From: Secundilactobacillus silagincola
GTDB lineage: Bacteria > Bacillota > Bacilli > Lactobacillales > Lactobacillaceae
Assembly (NCBI RefSeq): GCF_002583405.1
Contig: NZ_BCMJ01000001.1
Location: 370,695-434,694, forward strand
Reading direction: 5' to 3'
DNA length: 64,000 nt
Part shown: positions 52,501 to 61,690 of the stretch, in pieces
Layout of the letters: each line of letters begins with the position of its first letter
Numbering within the stretch: position 1 is the first letter of the stretch
The notes under the pieces: generated by a model
What the model was told of the DNA's origin: nothing
The model's input: the letters and a program-made list of their open reading frames with translations, nothing else
Database searches by the model: none
Position numbers and translations under genes: made by a program

Positions 52501-53082
52501 GAAGGTATCGCCATGCAGATGATGACGTATCTGGACGTGGTGCAAAAGAACATGGCGCTGATTGCTGATGATCCGGATGCGCAGCTAGCTGGCGCGCTCT
52601 ACCTACATTTGCAGAATCCGCGGTTACGTCCCAGCGACATTAGGACGGATATTTCCAGTGCGTTGTTGGCCAAGGAGCGCTATGAAGGCGTCTTAGTTGC
52701 TGATGACGAGTTGATTCACGGTCTGGAACCGCAGTTAGCAGTCAGTGAAGCGGCTAAAGTTTTTCCGTTTAAATTAAAAAAAGATGGTTCAGCAGCCAAG
52801 TCAAACTCCATCATTACCATGGACCAGCTGCAAAATCTATTACAGTATACCGAAATGAAGATCACCGAAGCCGGCAGCAGTATTTTTGACGGTCAGATCG
52901 AGTTGAATCCCTATAAACCGCTGAGTGGTCCAACAGCGATGACGAATTCGCCATATACTGCTATCATGCAGTTTGATCCAATGCTGCCGGAAAATAGTTA
53001 CCGGGTACAGACGGCACCAGCAAAAGCGGATGAGATCATGAAGCAAATTGCGGAGGAGGTTAAACGCCGTGAAATACACTAA
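49519..53082 (+). CDS. addB: ATP-dependent helicase/nuclease subunit B
   Basis: A 1187-residue subunit of the AddAB (RexAB) complex that resects double-strand breaks up to Chi and prepares recombination. The N-terminal FVIGKASVNHENSLL is a degenerate P-loop, as in lactic RexB, so ATP binding is probably lost. The C-terminal nuclease holds KIDRIDTL and GIVDYKSS (the D-x-K active site). I see no iron-sulfur cysteine set in that domain, matching the RexB type. ATG 49519 has GAAAGGAA upstream. It is followed by addA with overlap. Confidence 0.95.
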   Translation: MTLQFVIGKASVNHENSLLSELAKAQQEHPDDQFYYLVPNHIKFESEVQVLTQLAKLSGNDNGAYAQSGVQVLSLTRLAWFFMKNAPAYQLPRISQAGMNMLVYQAILDHQDELQLFAGEADRPGFISLLTRQILELKTGQVSVLDLDQVAKEMTGTSADLDAKLHDLVLIYDSFEQAMTNKYVANTDLLNQLSTYLEEVDLSHAHFYFDGFSQTQFSAQEMKLLSTLMKRAAEVKIALILDQGTPTTDAINEQSLFYQPSRTYMRLYQTARALSVPVLHDIRATTARTTPELQQLETYWQATATGVTSMKGETLQQTDQIQIIQADNRYAEVARVATMIRQLVAEKGYRYRDFLILTRHLDQYETILAPIMNAQEIPYFSDVQQSMADHPLVELIDAIFEIKRKHFQYADIMRLLKTELLLPKIGDGQYMAIDAFRDALFKTENWVLKMGYQGSRWLQKEDWPYARLQSDDLGTATSADQATSDQINGIRRFIRDTLVPFYQKLDHVKNGREAATLLVNFMTENGVVDQLMVWRDCAIDAGDLVQAGQPEQVWQTFCDLLDEYVTILGDRLFRSQDFLSLLQAGFEGANYSQIPSTLDQVMISESGIIQMNNRKITFMIGSTDKTMPDTTLPTHLLNDQDRQKLTLPEGEYLNDDGIMTLQGEPYINYLAFMTPSERLIFTYPINAGDDEQNQISPYLARIQKHFNLPIISHTATPQADQQDLTPYLGAKRATLRHLIQASNDSRDRNIRLSPSWQYVYQVLSQGDTQALTEKLLGSISYRNVPAQLDAEIVTGLYGNTINSSISKLEEFYRNQYAYFLKYGLKLRERDEFELSPANTGEFFHAAMDQLMKRVNAEKIDLADLDDQQLNELIDEITGQILNDPKNLQYAILNSSHRMAFIKGQLIGVVRQMAVTFHKQSQYTPMRARKTEVLFGHIGAEDGLPPLEFNLPKKKQIRVRGKIDRIDTLKLPNNEYIGIVDYKSSEHTVKFNDIYEGIAMQMMTYLDVVQKNMALIADDPDAQLAGALYLHLQNPRLRPSDIRTDISSALLAKERYEGVLVADDELIHGLEPQLAVSEAAKVFPFKLKKDGSAAKSNSIITMDQLQNLLQYTEMKITEAGSSIFDGQIELNPYKPLSGPTAMTNSPYTAIMQFDPMLPENSYRVQTAPAKADEIMKQIAEEVKRREIH

Positions 53083-56000
53083 AAGTCAGCAGCAAGTGCT
53101 AGACACACACCAAACTAATTTACTCGTATCAGCTTCTGCTGGTTCTGGGAAAACTCGAGTGCTAGTCGATCGAGTGATCAATATGATTTTGGCGCATGAA
53201 AGTCTGGAAAATCTCCTCATCGTCACGTTTACTCGAGCTGCCGCTGCCGAAATGAAGCAACGAATCGAGACTGCCCTTCGAGAACAAATCAGTCAAGCTA
53301 ACGCCACGGAACAGCGGTATTTATCCCGCCAGCTTGCAGTTTTGCCGGTTGCTGACATCAGTACATTGGATGCTTTCTGTCAGCGAATTGTTGAGCGTTA
53401 CTACTATTTGATCGACCTCGATCCCGTTTTTCGGATCCTGGGTGATCAATCTGAAAGTGCGCTACTGAAAGATGAAGTTTGGAACGATGTGCGCGAACAG
53501 CTGTATCAAGATGACGAAGATGGGGTATTTAAACGTCTGGTTCAGAACTTCTCCAACGACCGTTCAGATGACGGCCTCACCGACAAAGTGATGCAAGTCT
53601 TTCAGTTTATGGGTGCCAAACCCGACCCCAGTGCGTGGTTAAAGACCCTAGCTGAACCTTATCAGGTGGATGGTCCATTAATGGCAAGTAAAATTGTCCA
53701 AGAACAACTCTTGCCTTTGATTCAGCAACAGTTGGATACGGCTAAACGGGAATTGCAGCAGGGACGTGATCTGGCTGAAGATGCCGCAATTGATAAAGCA
53801 GTGGCATACATGGACAGTCTGCTGTCACCATTATCAGAGTTCAATATGGACGAGCTATCTTGGAATGGTTTGCGGTTAGGACTCAATGAATTTCCGTGGG
53901 GCCGGTTACCATCAATCGGTAAAAAATCGGCTGAATATGATGATTATCAAGAAATCAAAGAGACGTTTGTTTCTCACCGGGATAATGCTAAAGACGCCCT
54001 TGAAACGGCAGCTAAATTAATGCCGTTACCTGAAGAAGAAACGGCTGAAGCGATGAATAATAGCCGAGAAATCGTTGAAGAACTAGCTAAGACTGTGGAA
54101 AAATTCGCCACTGCTTATGATGCTGAAAAACGTCGCCGACACGTGTGGGAGTTCAGCGATATTGAACACTTTGCGCTGCAAATATTACAAACGGAAACGC
54201 CCGAAGCAGTTGCCGTCCGTGAGCAGTTATCCAAGGACTATCACGAAATCATGATCGATGAATACCAGGATACTAACGAATTACAGGAAGCTATCATGAC
54301 CACGTTGGCACATGATCATCCTGGTAACCTGTTCATGGTGGGGGATATTAAGCAGTCCATCTACCGTTTCAGACTAGCGGAACCCAAGCTGTTTATAGAA
54401 AAGTTCAACCGGTATCGAGAAGATCCGAATGCCGGTAAAGAAATTACTTTGGCAGAAAATTTTCGTTCGATGAAAAACGTAGATGATTTTACTAACTTAA
54501 TTTTTACCCAGATCATGGATGAACAACTGGGACAGATTAAATACGCCGGTTCAGCTAAATTAGTGTATGGTGCCAGCTATCCGGATACATTGCCAAACGT
54601 GGCTTCATTAATGATTTATGATACAGAAGCTGCCAGTGAAGCGGGTACGGATGAGGCGCCTGATGGTGATGAGGGTCAGGTGACCTTGATGGCACAAAAG
54701 ATTCGGGAATTATTAGCCCAAGACACTCAAATTTGGGATCGGTCCAAGCAAGAGCTTCGGTCACTGAAGTACCAAGACATTGCTATTATTGCTTCAACGA
54801 AAAAGAATAATCTGGAAATTCAGGATCAGTTTGGCCGAGCCGATATTCCGGTTCAAATCAACGATGCGCAAAGTTACTTTAAAACCACAGAAGTTCAAAT
54901 AATGATGTCCATGCTGCAAATTATTGATAACCCGTATCAGGATATTCCATTGGCTGCAGTTTTGAGATCGCCAATCGTAGGGTTAAATGAAAATGAATTG
55001 GCTTATCTAAGAGTGAGCGACAAAACGGATGATTACTATTCTGCCTTACTGCATTTTTACAATCATTACCACGATGAATATGCAGGTAATCAGTACGCGG
55101 ATAGCTTGTATCCTAAGATTGAGAAGTTCTTAGAACAGTTGAACCAATTCCAAACCACAGCTCGGCAAAAACAGCTGGCGACCTTGATTTGGCAAATTTA
55201 TCAAACTACTGGTTTTCTGGACTACGTCGCCGGAATGCCAGCTGGACCGCAGCGACAAGCTAATTTACATGCTCTGTACGAACGAGCTGCTGACTATGAA
55301 AAAAACGGGTTTAAGGGCCTGTTTCAGTTTGTTCGGTTTATTGAACGGATGCAGAAAAATGACCATGACCTCGCCGAAGCAAAAACCAGAGCCACCGAAA
55401 ATGCAGTTCAGGTCATGACGATTCATGGCAGTAAAGGACTGGAATTTCCAGTTGTTTTCTTACTGAATGCTTCGAAGAAGTTTAACCTTCAAGATCTTAC
55501 TGATAAGGCAATTCTCAATAACCAGCTGGGTATTGGGATTGATTATTTTGATCCTGACAAGCGGGTTGCGGCACCAACCTTACCCAAGTTAGTCATACAG
55601 GCAGCTACTCGAAAGGAAGCACTGGCCGAGGAAATGCGGAAGCTCTACGTTGCACTGACTCGTGCTGAACAGCGGCTTTACATCGTGGGTGAGTGCAAGG
55701 GCCAAGACAGTTTGCTAAAAAGTTGGAGCGCAGCTAATCACGATGATTCGCTAGTTTTGAATCCTAATTTACGCGAGAAGACGCACAATTTCCTTGATTG
55801 GATCGGTTTGACGCTCATGCGGCACCCAAGATTTGAACTGAATCCGGAGAAAAAGGTGCTACCAGCTTTAAAGGACGATAAAACCCAGTTTGATATCAAC
55901 TTCTATTCTGCGGATGATCTTATTGGTATGGGACCACGATTAAAAGCTGAAACGGGCGAGAAATGGTTACAGGATTTAAAGGAACAGGCGGCTATTTCAG

Positions 56001-56761
56001 ATTACGCGGAGGTCGACGTTGATAAAATCGATCAGTTGATGACCTTTAGTTATCAAAATCAAGCTGAGACGCAGACGACGGCATACCAATCAGTATCCGA
56101 AATTAAGCGGCTGTTTGAAGACCCTGATTTGAAGCAGTTAGGGGATTATCAGCCAGATTGGCAAACGGCTCAAGGCGGTAATCGGTTTGTGACTCATGAA
56201 CTTGAGCAACCTGTTTTTATGCAGACCATTAACGCGCCAACTTCCGCAGAAATTGGGACTGCCACTCATTTGATTTTTCAGGAATTGGATCTATCAAAAC
56301 CCGTTGACTTGGATGCTGTTCAGACTGTAATTGATCGGTTAGTTGACCAAAAAGTCATGCAGCAGCCGGTTGCCCAGCGCATTAAGCAAGAACAGGTGGT
56401 GAACTTCTTTGCCAGCAAATTTGGTCAGACCATTTTACAGCATCAAGATAGTTTAAAACGAGAAACGCCATTTTCACTGTTATTGCCGGCAAAGGACGCC
56501 TTCGCAACCGTGCATGATGAAGACGCCAAAATCCTGATTCACGGGATTATTGACGGTTACTTTGTGACTGAAGAGGGCATCACGTTATTTGACTACAAGA
56601 CCGATTATTTGCAGCCAACGGATAGTGGTATTGAAAAAATAAAGCACCGTTATGAAGGTCAACTGCGATTATACGCACTAGCATTGGAGAAGATGCTGCA
56701 GCGGCCAGTGGCTGAAAAGTATCTTTACCTACTGTCGATTAATCAGCTGGTTCAGGTATGA
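53069..56761 (+). CDS. addA: ATP-dependent helicase/nuclease subunit A
   Basis: A 1230-residue UvrD-type helicase and nuclease. I use GTG 53069 (MKYTKSQQQVLD), seven bases after GGAGGAGG; upstream codons of the frame belong to addB. Walker A SASAGSGKTRV is at 21-31, DEYQDTNELQEA is the Walker B region, and MTIHGSKGLEFPVVFL, then LYVALTRAEQRLY, are helicase motifs V and VI. The C-terminal nuclease has DYKTDYL. The gene overlaps addB by 14 bases; translation is coupled and both are behind one LexA box. Confidence 0.95.
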   Translation: MKYTKSQQQVLDTHQTNLLVSASAGSGKTRVLVDRVINMILAHESLENLLIVTFTRAAAAEMKQRIETALREQISQANATEQRYLSRQLAVLPVADISTLDAFCQRIVERYYYLIDLDPVFRILGDQSESALLKDEVWNDVREQLYQDDEDGVFKRLVQNFSNDRSDDGLTDKVMQVFQFMGAKPDPSAWLKTLAEPYQVDGPLMASKIVQEQLLPLIQQQLDTAKRELQQGRDLAEDAAIDKAVAYMDSLLSPLSEFNMDELSWNGLRLGLNEFPWGRLPSIGKKSAEYDDYQEIKETFVSHRDNAKDALETAAKLMPLPEEETAEAMNNSREIVEELAKTVEKFATAYDAEKRRRHVWEFSDIEHFALQILQTETPEAVAVREQLSKDYHEIMIDEYQDTNELQEAIMTTLAHDHPGNLFMVGDIKQSIYRFRLAEPKLFIEKFNRYREDPNAGKEITLAENFRSMKNVDDFTNLIFTQIMDEQLGQIKYAGSAKLVYGASYPDTLPNVASLMIYDTEAASEAGTDEAPDGDEGQVTLMAQKIRELLAQDTQIWDRSKQELRSLKYQDIAIIASTKKNNLEIQDQFGRADIPVQINDAQSYFKTTEVQIMMSMLQIIDNPYQDIPLAAVLRSPIVGLNENELAYLRVSDKTDDYYSALLHFYNHYHDEYAGNQYADSLYPKIEKFLEQLNQFQTTARQKQLATLIWQIYQTTGFLDYVAGMPAGPQRQANLHALYERAADYEKNGFKGLFQFVRFIERMQKNDHDLAEAKTRATENAVQVMTIHGSKGLEFPVVFLLNASKKFNLQDLTDKAILNNQLGIGIDYFDPDKRVAAPTLPKLVIQAATRKEALAEEMRKLYVALTRAEQRLYIVGECKGQDSLLKSWSAANHDDSLVLNPNLREKTHNFLDWIGLTLMRHPRFELNPEKKVLPALKDDKTQFDINFYSADDLIGMGPRLKAETGEKWLQDLKEQAAISDYAEVDVDKIDQLMTFSYQNQAETQTTAYQSVSEIKRLFEDPDLKQLGDYQPDWQTAQGGNRFVTHELEQPVFMQTINAPTSAEIGTATHLIFQELDLSKPVDLDAVQTVIDRLVDQKVMQQPVAQRIKQEQVVNFFASKFGQTILQHQDSLKRETPFSLLLPAKDAFATVHDEDAKILIHGIIDGYFVTEEGITLFDYKTDYLQPTDSGIEKIKHRYEGQLRLYALALEKMLQRPVAEKYLYLLSINQLVQV

Positions 56762-56831
56762 TGGTCTAGGCTTGAATAAAAGAAATTGTTATGGGAACGT
56801 TATTCTTGAAAGAAAATCTTAATCGAATTGC

Positions 56832-56851
56832 AAACGGAAGCGTCTGTTTTT
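56832..56851 (+). terminator. Weak intrinsic terminator after addA
   Basis: AAACGGA and TCTGTTT pair around an AGCG loop, followed by T residues. Confidence 0.55.
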
Positions 56852-56915
56852 CATGTCATAGGTATGGCATAATGGCATAATGTGAACAATTGATTCTAAA
56901 ACGGAGAGAATAATT

Positions 56916-59900
56916 TTGAGAAAGATATTTGAAAAAATTCCAATTTGGTTAATTTATACGGTTACTTTTGGCTTTATCATACTTTTTTCTTTTGGTGCTT
57001 TGCGCCTCATGGGGCAAACCACGATTTGGAACATGGATGGTATTACGCAGCATTATCCAATATTAGAAGAGTTTTATCGCATACTTCGCGGAACCGGGCA
57101 TCAGTCGTTATTTAGCTGGTCGTGGAATTTGGGACTTGGTGCCGATCAGATGACCACCTTCTCTTACTATGTGGTGGGAGATCCTTTTAGTTACCTGATT
57201 GCGTTGTTCCCAGCTGATAAGATTCAGCTAGGGTACCAGGCACTTACCATTCTACGTGTGTATGCAGTGGGGCTAGCCTTCTTAACTTTTGCGAAGCAGA
57301 TGAAGTTAAAACGTACTGGTAGTCTTATTTCAACACTGATCTATACGTTCTGCAGTTTTTCATTCTACGTTGCTTATCATCACCCATTTTTCTTGCTACC
57401 AATGATCTTCTTCCCGTTACTTTGTACGGCGATTGATAAGATCTATCATGGTCAATCATTTTTATGGTTGGTGGCAATTACAGCAATCGTTTTAATCAGT
57501 AACGTTTATTTTGCTTATTTACTTGCAATTGGTTCATTAGTGTTTGCGTTGGTTCGTTATCTCGATCTTAAACGGAAAGATGAATTAGTTCGCACGCTAC
57601 CGAAATCGTTTGGCTATTTTGTGCTGACTGTCGTCATGGCATTACTGATTTCAGGTGTGATCTTATTACCAAATATTATGTCAATGCTTAATTCCTCAAG
57701 GTCAGGATCTAGCATTTTTGCGAACGGCTTAAAACTTTATCCGGCCATTTACTATATGAAGTTACCTAACGTCATTCTGGATTCTAGCGGTTCCAAAATG
57801 TACTGGGTCGTTATGGGAACCAGTGGACTAACCCTAATCGCAATCATGTGGTCACTGCGGCATTTTAAAAAGTATTTGATGCTCAATCTCACCCTAATTT
57901 TAATTGCGGTTGGATTACTGCTCCCACAATTTGCAGCGGTGATGAACGTCATGAGTACGCCATCTAATCGTTGGGTCTTACTAGCACAGCTCCCGTTTGC
58001 TCTGGTTGCCGGACTATTTATTGATCACCTGCATGAACTTGTTCCCGCCGACTTTAAATGGTTTATGTGGGGGACGTTGCTGTTACTGGCATTAGTTTGG
58101 GTCGGTAACGGGTTTATTTTCAAAATGCGGGCTCATAATGCCGTGATGTACGGTATTTACTTCGTGACGTTACTAGTGCTTGCTTATGGGTTTATTGGTG
58201 GGCTTAAAAGTCAGCGATTAAAGCTTAGTTTGTTTGTGCTAGTAGTTGTGAACGCTGCTAGCATGGGACTTGGCTTTTATAGTAGTAAATACAGTGACAC
58301 GACATCCTCTCAACTCAGTCGGGGTGTCGCACCACACTGGATCTCGACGTATTATGATTATGCAAACCGGTATCTGGCAAAGCACGACAAGAGTTTTTAC
58401 CGGACAGGAGAAACGTCTGATTATTACGCGCTGAAGACAGCGGGGAACAACATTCCGATGCTGTTAAATATGCATTCGATCAGTTCCTACTTTTCCGTTC
58501 AAAACGGTGACGTTGATGCTGTCAATAAAGAGTTACTTAACAGTGAGAATACCATGAATAACCCCACTCGAAACGTTGATAACCGAACGACATTTTCGTC
58601 ACTGCTAAACGTCAAATATCTCTTTGTTCGTGAAGATGAAGTGGGTAAGTCGAAAGTTCCTTACGGGTTTGAACCGATCAAAGATAAAGATGGGCAACCT
58701 ATGATATTCCAAAATCAAGCTGTTTATACCCTGGATAACCATACTGGTACAGCGATTTACCGAAACAAGTACGCCTTGCCACTGGCATATACCCAAAGTC
58801 AGCAACTTGATAAACAGTCGTATCAGAAGCTTTCAGCTAGCGATAAAGAACAGGCAATGCTGGATGGCGCCTTAACGGATCACAAAGTAAGTGGTGTTAA
58901 GACGGTCAAGGCTGCAACAACGGCGAAGACGGTTCCGTATACTGTTAAAATGAACTATCTGCCAATTACCACGGAAGATCAGGCAATTGCTTATCAAGTC
59001 AAACATGATACTGGTCATTCAGTTCTTTCCCAAATTAAGTCGAAAGAACTGACGCCAAAGCAAATTGAAGCGTATGATCAAATTGCAAAAACAAAGAAAC
59101 CGACTAAGGCAATCACTAATATGATGAAGCAAAATCAGGCGATTGTTAAAAAAGATAGTCAAACTAATCAAAATGGGTTAAAGACCATGACAAGCGACGT
59201 TCTTGGTCAAAATGCTGATTATCAAATCACGCTAAAGAATCCTTCTGCATATAAAAACAGTGAACTTTACATTGAATTTGATGGTATTAAAACTAAATTC
59301 CCATCAATTTCTGATCGTTTAGATTACACTGCGCGTCGATCAATAATGGGCGATGTTCCGTTTTCACAAGGGGCTAAATTGAACTACTGGCGAGACTTTA
59401 TGAATAACCAGTACTTCAATTCTTATAATCTTCAAGTGACAACTCAGAACAAAGGCGCTAATATCCTGCAATTAGGGATTAATAATTTGTCGGATTATGA
59501 GAAGCGCGATAAAGTCCTGATCAATTTGGGATACGCTAAGCAAGCACGAAAGACCATCAACGTTTCCTTTACTAAAGCTAATCAGATGAGTTTTAAGCAC
59601 GTACGGGTAATTGCAGTTCCGTTTGGTCAAAGTTACCGTCAAAAGACGACTCAAATTCAAAAGCAAAGTCTTAAGCAGTTAAAGGTAACTAATAACCACG
59701 TGTCGGGAACAACTGACCGCACTCAGGCAAGTGTCCTAACCACTTCCATTCCTTACACGAAGGGCTGGCACTTGACGGTGGATGGGCGTAGTACGCCTAC
59801 TCAACAAGTTAATACTGGGTTTGTGGGTGCTAAGATTCCTGCTGGAAAGCATCAGATCCGGTTAACTTATCAAACACCAGGACTGTCGGCTGGGCGACTG

Positions 59901-60002
59901 CTTTCAGCTCTTGGACTAGTGCTCTTTGGACTAGGGGCTATATGGAACATTTGGCGCTGGTTGCTTCGTAGGCGAACAGATCGTCAAAAGCAACAGGCTT
60001 AA
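56916..60002 (+). CDS. YfhO-family multi-pass membrane protein (GT-C-like)
   Basis: 1028 residues. The N-terminal half has about 12-13 membrane helices and the early loop MDGITQHYPILEEFYRILRG, the YfhO family counterpart of the GT-C glycosyltransferase acidic loop. The large extracellular part (about 480-990) carries DLY/SYF-rich beta structure, and a final helix near 995-1015 precedes the basic tail RRRTDRQK. Family members decorate teichoic or lipoteichoic acids with sugars or are involved in surface glycosylation. The start is TTG 56916 behind GGAGAG. The function here is by family only. Confidence 0.88.
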   Translation: MRKIFEKIPIWLIYTVTFGFIILFSFGALRLMGQTTIWNMDGITQHYPILEEFYRILRGTGHQSLFSWSWNLGLGADQMTTFSYYVVGDPFSYLIALFPADKIQLGYQALTILRVYAVGLAFLTFAKQMKLKRTGSLISTLIYTFCSFSFYVAYHHPFFLLPMIFFPLLCTAIDKIYHGQSFLWLVAITAIVLISNVYFAYLLAIGSLVFALVRYLDLKRKDELVRTLPKSFGYFVLTVVMALLISGVILLPNIMSMLNSSRSGSSIFANGLKLYPAIYYMKLPNVILDSSGSKMYWVVMGTSGLTLIAIMWSLRHFKKYLMLNLTLILIAVGLLLPQFAAVMNVMSTPSNRWVLLAQLPFALVAGLFIDHLHELVPADFKWFMWGTLLLLALVWVGNGFIFKMRAHNAVMYGIYFVTLLVLAYGFIGGLKSQRLKLSLFVLVVVNAASMGLGFYSSKYSDTTSSQLSRGVAPHWISTYYDYANRYLAKHDKSFYRTGETSDYYALKTAGNNIPMLLNMHSISSYFSVQNGDVDAVNKELLNSENTMNNPTRNVDNRTTFSSLLNVKYLFVREDEVGKSKVPYGFEPIKDKDGQPMIFQNQAVYTLDNHTGTAIYRNKYALPLAYTQSQQLDKQSYQKLSASDKEQAMLDGALTDHKVSGVKTVKAATTAKTVPYTVKMNYLPITTEDQAIAYQVKHDTGHSVLSQIKSKELTPKQIEAYDQIAKTKKPTKAITNMMKQNQAIVKKDSQTNQNGLKTMTSDVLGQNADYQITLKNPSAYKNSELYIEFDGIKTKFPSISDRLDYTARRSIMGDVPFSQGAKLNYWRDFMNNQYFNSYNLQVTTQNKGANILQLGINNLSDYEKRDKVLINLGYAKQARKTINVSFTKANQMSFKHVRVIAVPFGQSYRQKTTQIQKQSLKQLKVTNNHVSGTTDRTQASVLTTSIPYTKGWHLTVDGRSTPTQQVNTGFVGAKIPAGKHQIRLTYQTPGLSAGRLLSALGLVLFGLGAIWNIWRWLLRRRTDRQKQQA

Positions 60003-60016
60003 TTCATATGTGATAT

Positions 60017-60065
60017 AAAAAGGCTTGATCCTTCAACTTTTATTGTTGAGGATTCAAGCCTTTTT
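60017..60065. terminator. Bidirectional terminator
   Basis: AAAAAGGCTTGATCCTTCAAC pairs with GTTGAGGATTCAAGCCTTTTT, one mismatch in 21 bp, between convergent genes. Confidence 0.93.
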
Positions 60066-60076
60066 GAGTATCGTTT

Positions 60077-60265
60077 TTACAGAAGCAATAGGCTGATTAA
60101 AACAATCAGCATGAAAAGCGCCACGATAATGAGTGGCAGCGTTGAATTTAAAGCAATTCGGTGATCGTGACGAATGCTAATGATGATGACAGTTAGCAGT
60201 GCAATCAGTCCAACTGTAAACAAAATCATTAATTTAATTTGCACTGCGGTATCCGCAATGGTCAT
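60077..60265 (-). CDS. Small two-helix membrane protein of unknown function
   Basis: 62 residues, ATG 60265, with GAGGTGAA upstream. Two hydrophobic helices (about 10-30 and 42-62) are separated by a short basic loop, RHDHRIALN. It begins 18 bases after the acetyltransferase gene and is probably co-transcribed with it. No family is recognised. Confidence 0.65.
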   Translation of the reverse strand: MTIADTAVQIKLMILFTVGLIALLTVIIISIRHDHRIALNSTLPLIIVALFMLIVLISLLLL

Positions 60266-60283
60266 AGGAGTTCACCTCGCTGA

Positions 60284-60808
60284 CTATTTGATAAGTAACT
60301 GATAGGCATAACGAACCGCGTTGTCTCGTTGCATGTGTACGATACCACGATAATCAAAGCCACTGCTGGTAATGACGTGTTGCATCCCTTTATTTTCCGG
60401 GTGGGTGTCAATGCGAATGTCTTTGAACCCCAGTAAACCGGAAATCGTGATAAGGCCGGTCATTAACGTTTCTGACAAGTGATGTCCACGAAAATTACTG
60501 GCTACGGCAATTCGGTGAATCGCTGAATAATGATCATCGGTACCGCTGATCCATTGACCATCTTCAATTTTAAGGTAGTTAACGTCGATTCCCTGGTGTA
60601 GAGCAGCGGTTCCAGCAATCGTATTATTATAGATTAAAACAAAGGTGATGCCATCTTTGATATCTTGTTTAAGGGTTGCGGGATCCGGATAGCCATCCTG
60701 CCACTGATTAATGTGCTGTTCCTTTAAGTAGGCCTTAGCGCCACTAATAATGGCTGTAATTGCGGGTAAGTCTGCTTGAGTTGCCCGTCTTAAGTATGTA
60801 GCTGACAT
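60284..60808 (-). CDS. GNAT-family N-acetyltransferase
   Basis: 174 residues. The fold is visible in LRRATQADLPAITAII at the start, the beta-4 strand IHRIAVASNFRGHHLSETLM (acetyl-CoA loop in the form N-F-R-G-H-H-L, unlike the usual Q-G-x-G) and DIRIDTHPENKGMQHVITSSGFDYRG. The DTH-x-x-N-x-x-M motif is typical of the RimI-like or AAC-like group. The substrate is unknown. ATG 60808 has AGGAGGCAAA upstream. It leads an operon with the small membrane protein. Confidence 0.85.
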   Translation of the reverse strand: MSATYLRRATQADLPAITAIISGAKAYLKEQHINQWQDGYPDPATLKQDIKDGITFVLIYNNTIAGTAALHQGIDVNYLKIEDGQWISGTDDHYSAIHRIAVASNFRGHHLSETLMTGLITISGLLGFKDIRIDTHPENKGMQHVITSSGFDYRGIVHMQRDNAVRYAYQLLIK

Positions 60809-60905
60809 GTTTTGCCTCCTAATGAATAGTTAGCCTAAATTTTACCCCTTTAATGGCTTTTTAAAAAGGTCTAGTACAGTGTAAAATGAGGGAGAGGTGG
60901 TTGGA

Positions 60906-61628
60906 ATGCAGTATGAAGATGTTAAGTTAGCAACGTTTATTGATCGGCCTAACCGATTTATTGCGCATTGTAAACTAGCGGATGAAATCGTCACCGTCCA
61001 TGTTAAAAATACTGGGCGAAGTAAAGAACTGCTAGTACCCGGCACGCGGGTTGCGTTAAATTATCAGCCAAAGCAAACACGGAAAACGGATTATGATTTG
61101 GTTGCCGTCAAAAAGCGGGGGCGTCACTGGATTAATATTGACAGTCAGCTGCCAAATCAGTTAGTAAAAGAAGCTCAGCTGAATCATCAGCTCCAACTAC
61201 CAGATTTGCCGGAATTAAGCCATTTTAAACCCGAAACTGTTTATCATGATTCTCGGCTGGATTTTTGGGGTCAAACGACATCAGGGCAAGATCTTTGGAT
61301 CGAAGTTAAGGGAGTGACCTTGGAAAATAATGGGGTGGCTGCTTTCCCAGATGCGCCAACTGTGCGGGCCGTGAAACACGTTCACGAGTTGACACGTGCG
61401 GTTCAAGAAGGAGCAATTGCTTACTTGCTGTTTGTTGTTCAACTGGATTATGCACGGCTCATGACCATTTATCGGAAACGGGCCCCTAAATTAGCGGCTG
61501 CAATTGACGCTGCACAGCAAGCCGGTGTTCGCGTAGTGGCATTGGATTGTCAGGTAACACCGGATACAGTCACGTTAAGACGGCAGGTGCCTTTTAATCT
61601 GTACGCTGATTTTGAAGAGGCTAAATAG
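60906..61628 (+). CDS. sfsA: Sugar fermentation stimulation protein homolog
   Basis: 240 residues from ATG 60906 (AGAGGTGG upstream; GTG 60897 lies inside the site). The N-terminal oligonucleotide-binding-like part has FIDRPNRFIAHCKL and VHVKNTGRSKELLVPG, and a restriction-enzyme-like part has DFWGQTTSGQDLWIEVKGVTLE and AAFPDAPTVRAVKHVHEL. SfsA proteins have a nuclease-like fold with D-x-(E)-x-K residues, visible here as Glu/Val/Lys in WIEVKG. Despite the name, the role of the protein is unclear. It is monocistronic. Confidence 0.93.
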   Translation: MQYEDVKLATFIDRPNRFIAHCKLADEIVTVHVKNTGRSKELLVPGTRVALNYQPKQTRKTDYDLVAVKKRGRHWINIDSQLPNQLVKEAQLNHQLQLPDLPELSHFKPETVYHDSRLDFWGQTTSGQDLWIEVKGVTLENNGVAAFPDAPTVRAVKHVHELTRAVQEGAIAYLLFVVQLDYARLMTIYRKRAPKLAAAIDAAQQAGVRVVALDCQVTPDTVTLRRQVPFNLYADFEEAK

Positions 61629-61645
61629 CTAGGGTAGATATCAAA

Positions 61646-61684
61646 AAGTCCCACGACCGCTGTTAGGTCATGGGGCTTATTTTA
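61646..61684. terminator. Bidirectional terminator
   Basis: AAGTCCCACGACC pairs with GGTCATGGGGCTT, ending between convergent sfsA and the thiolase gene. Confidence 0.87.
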
Positions 61685-61690
61685 GCGCGT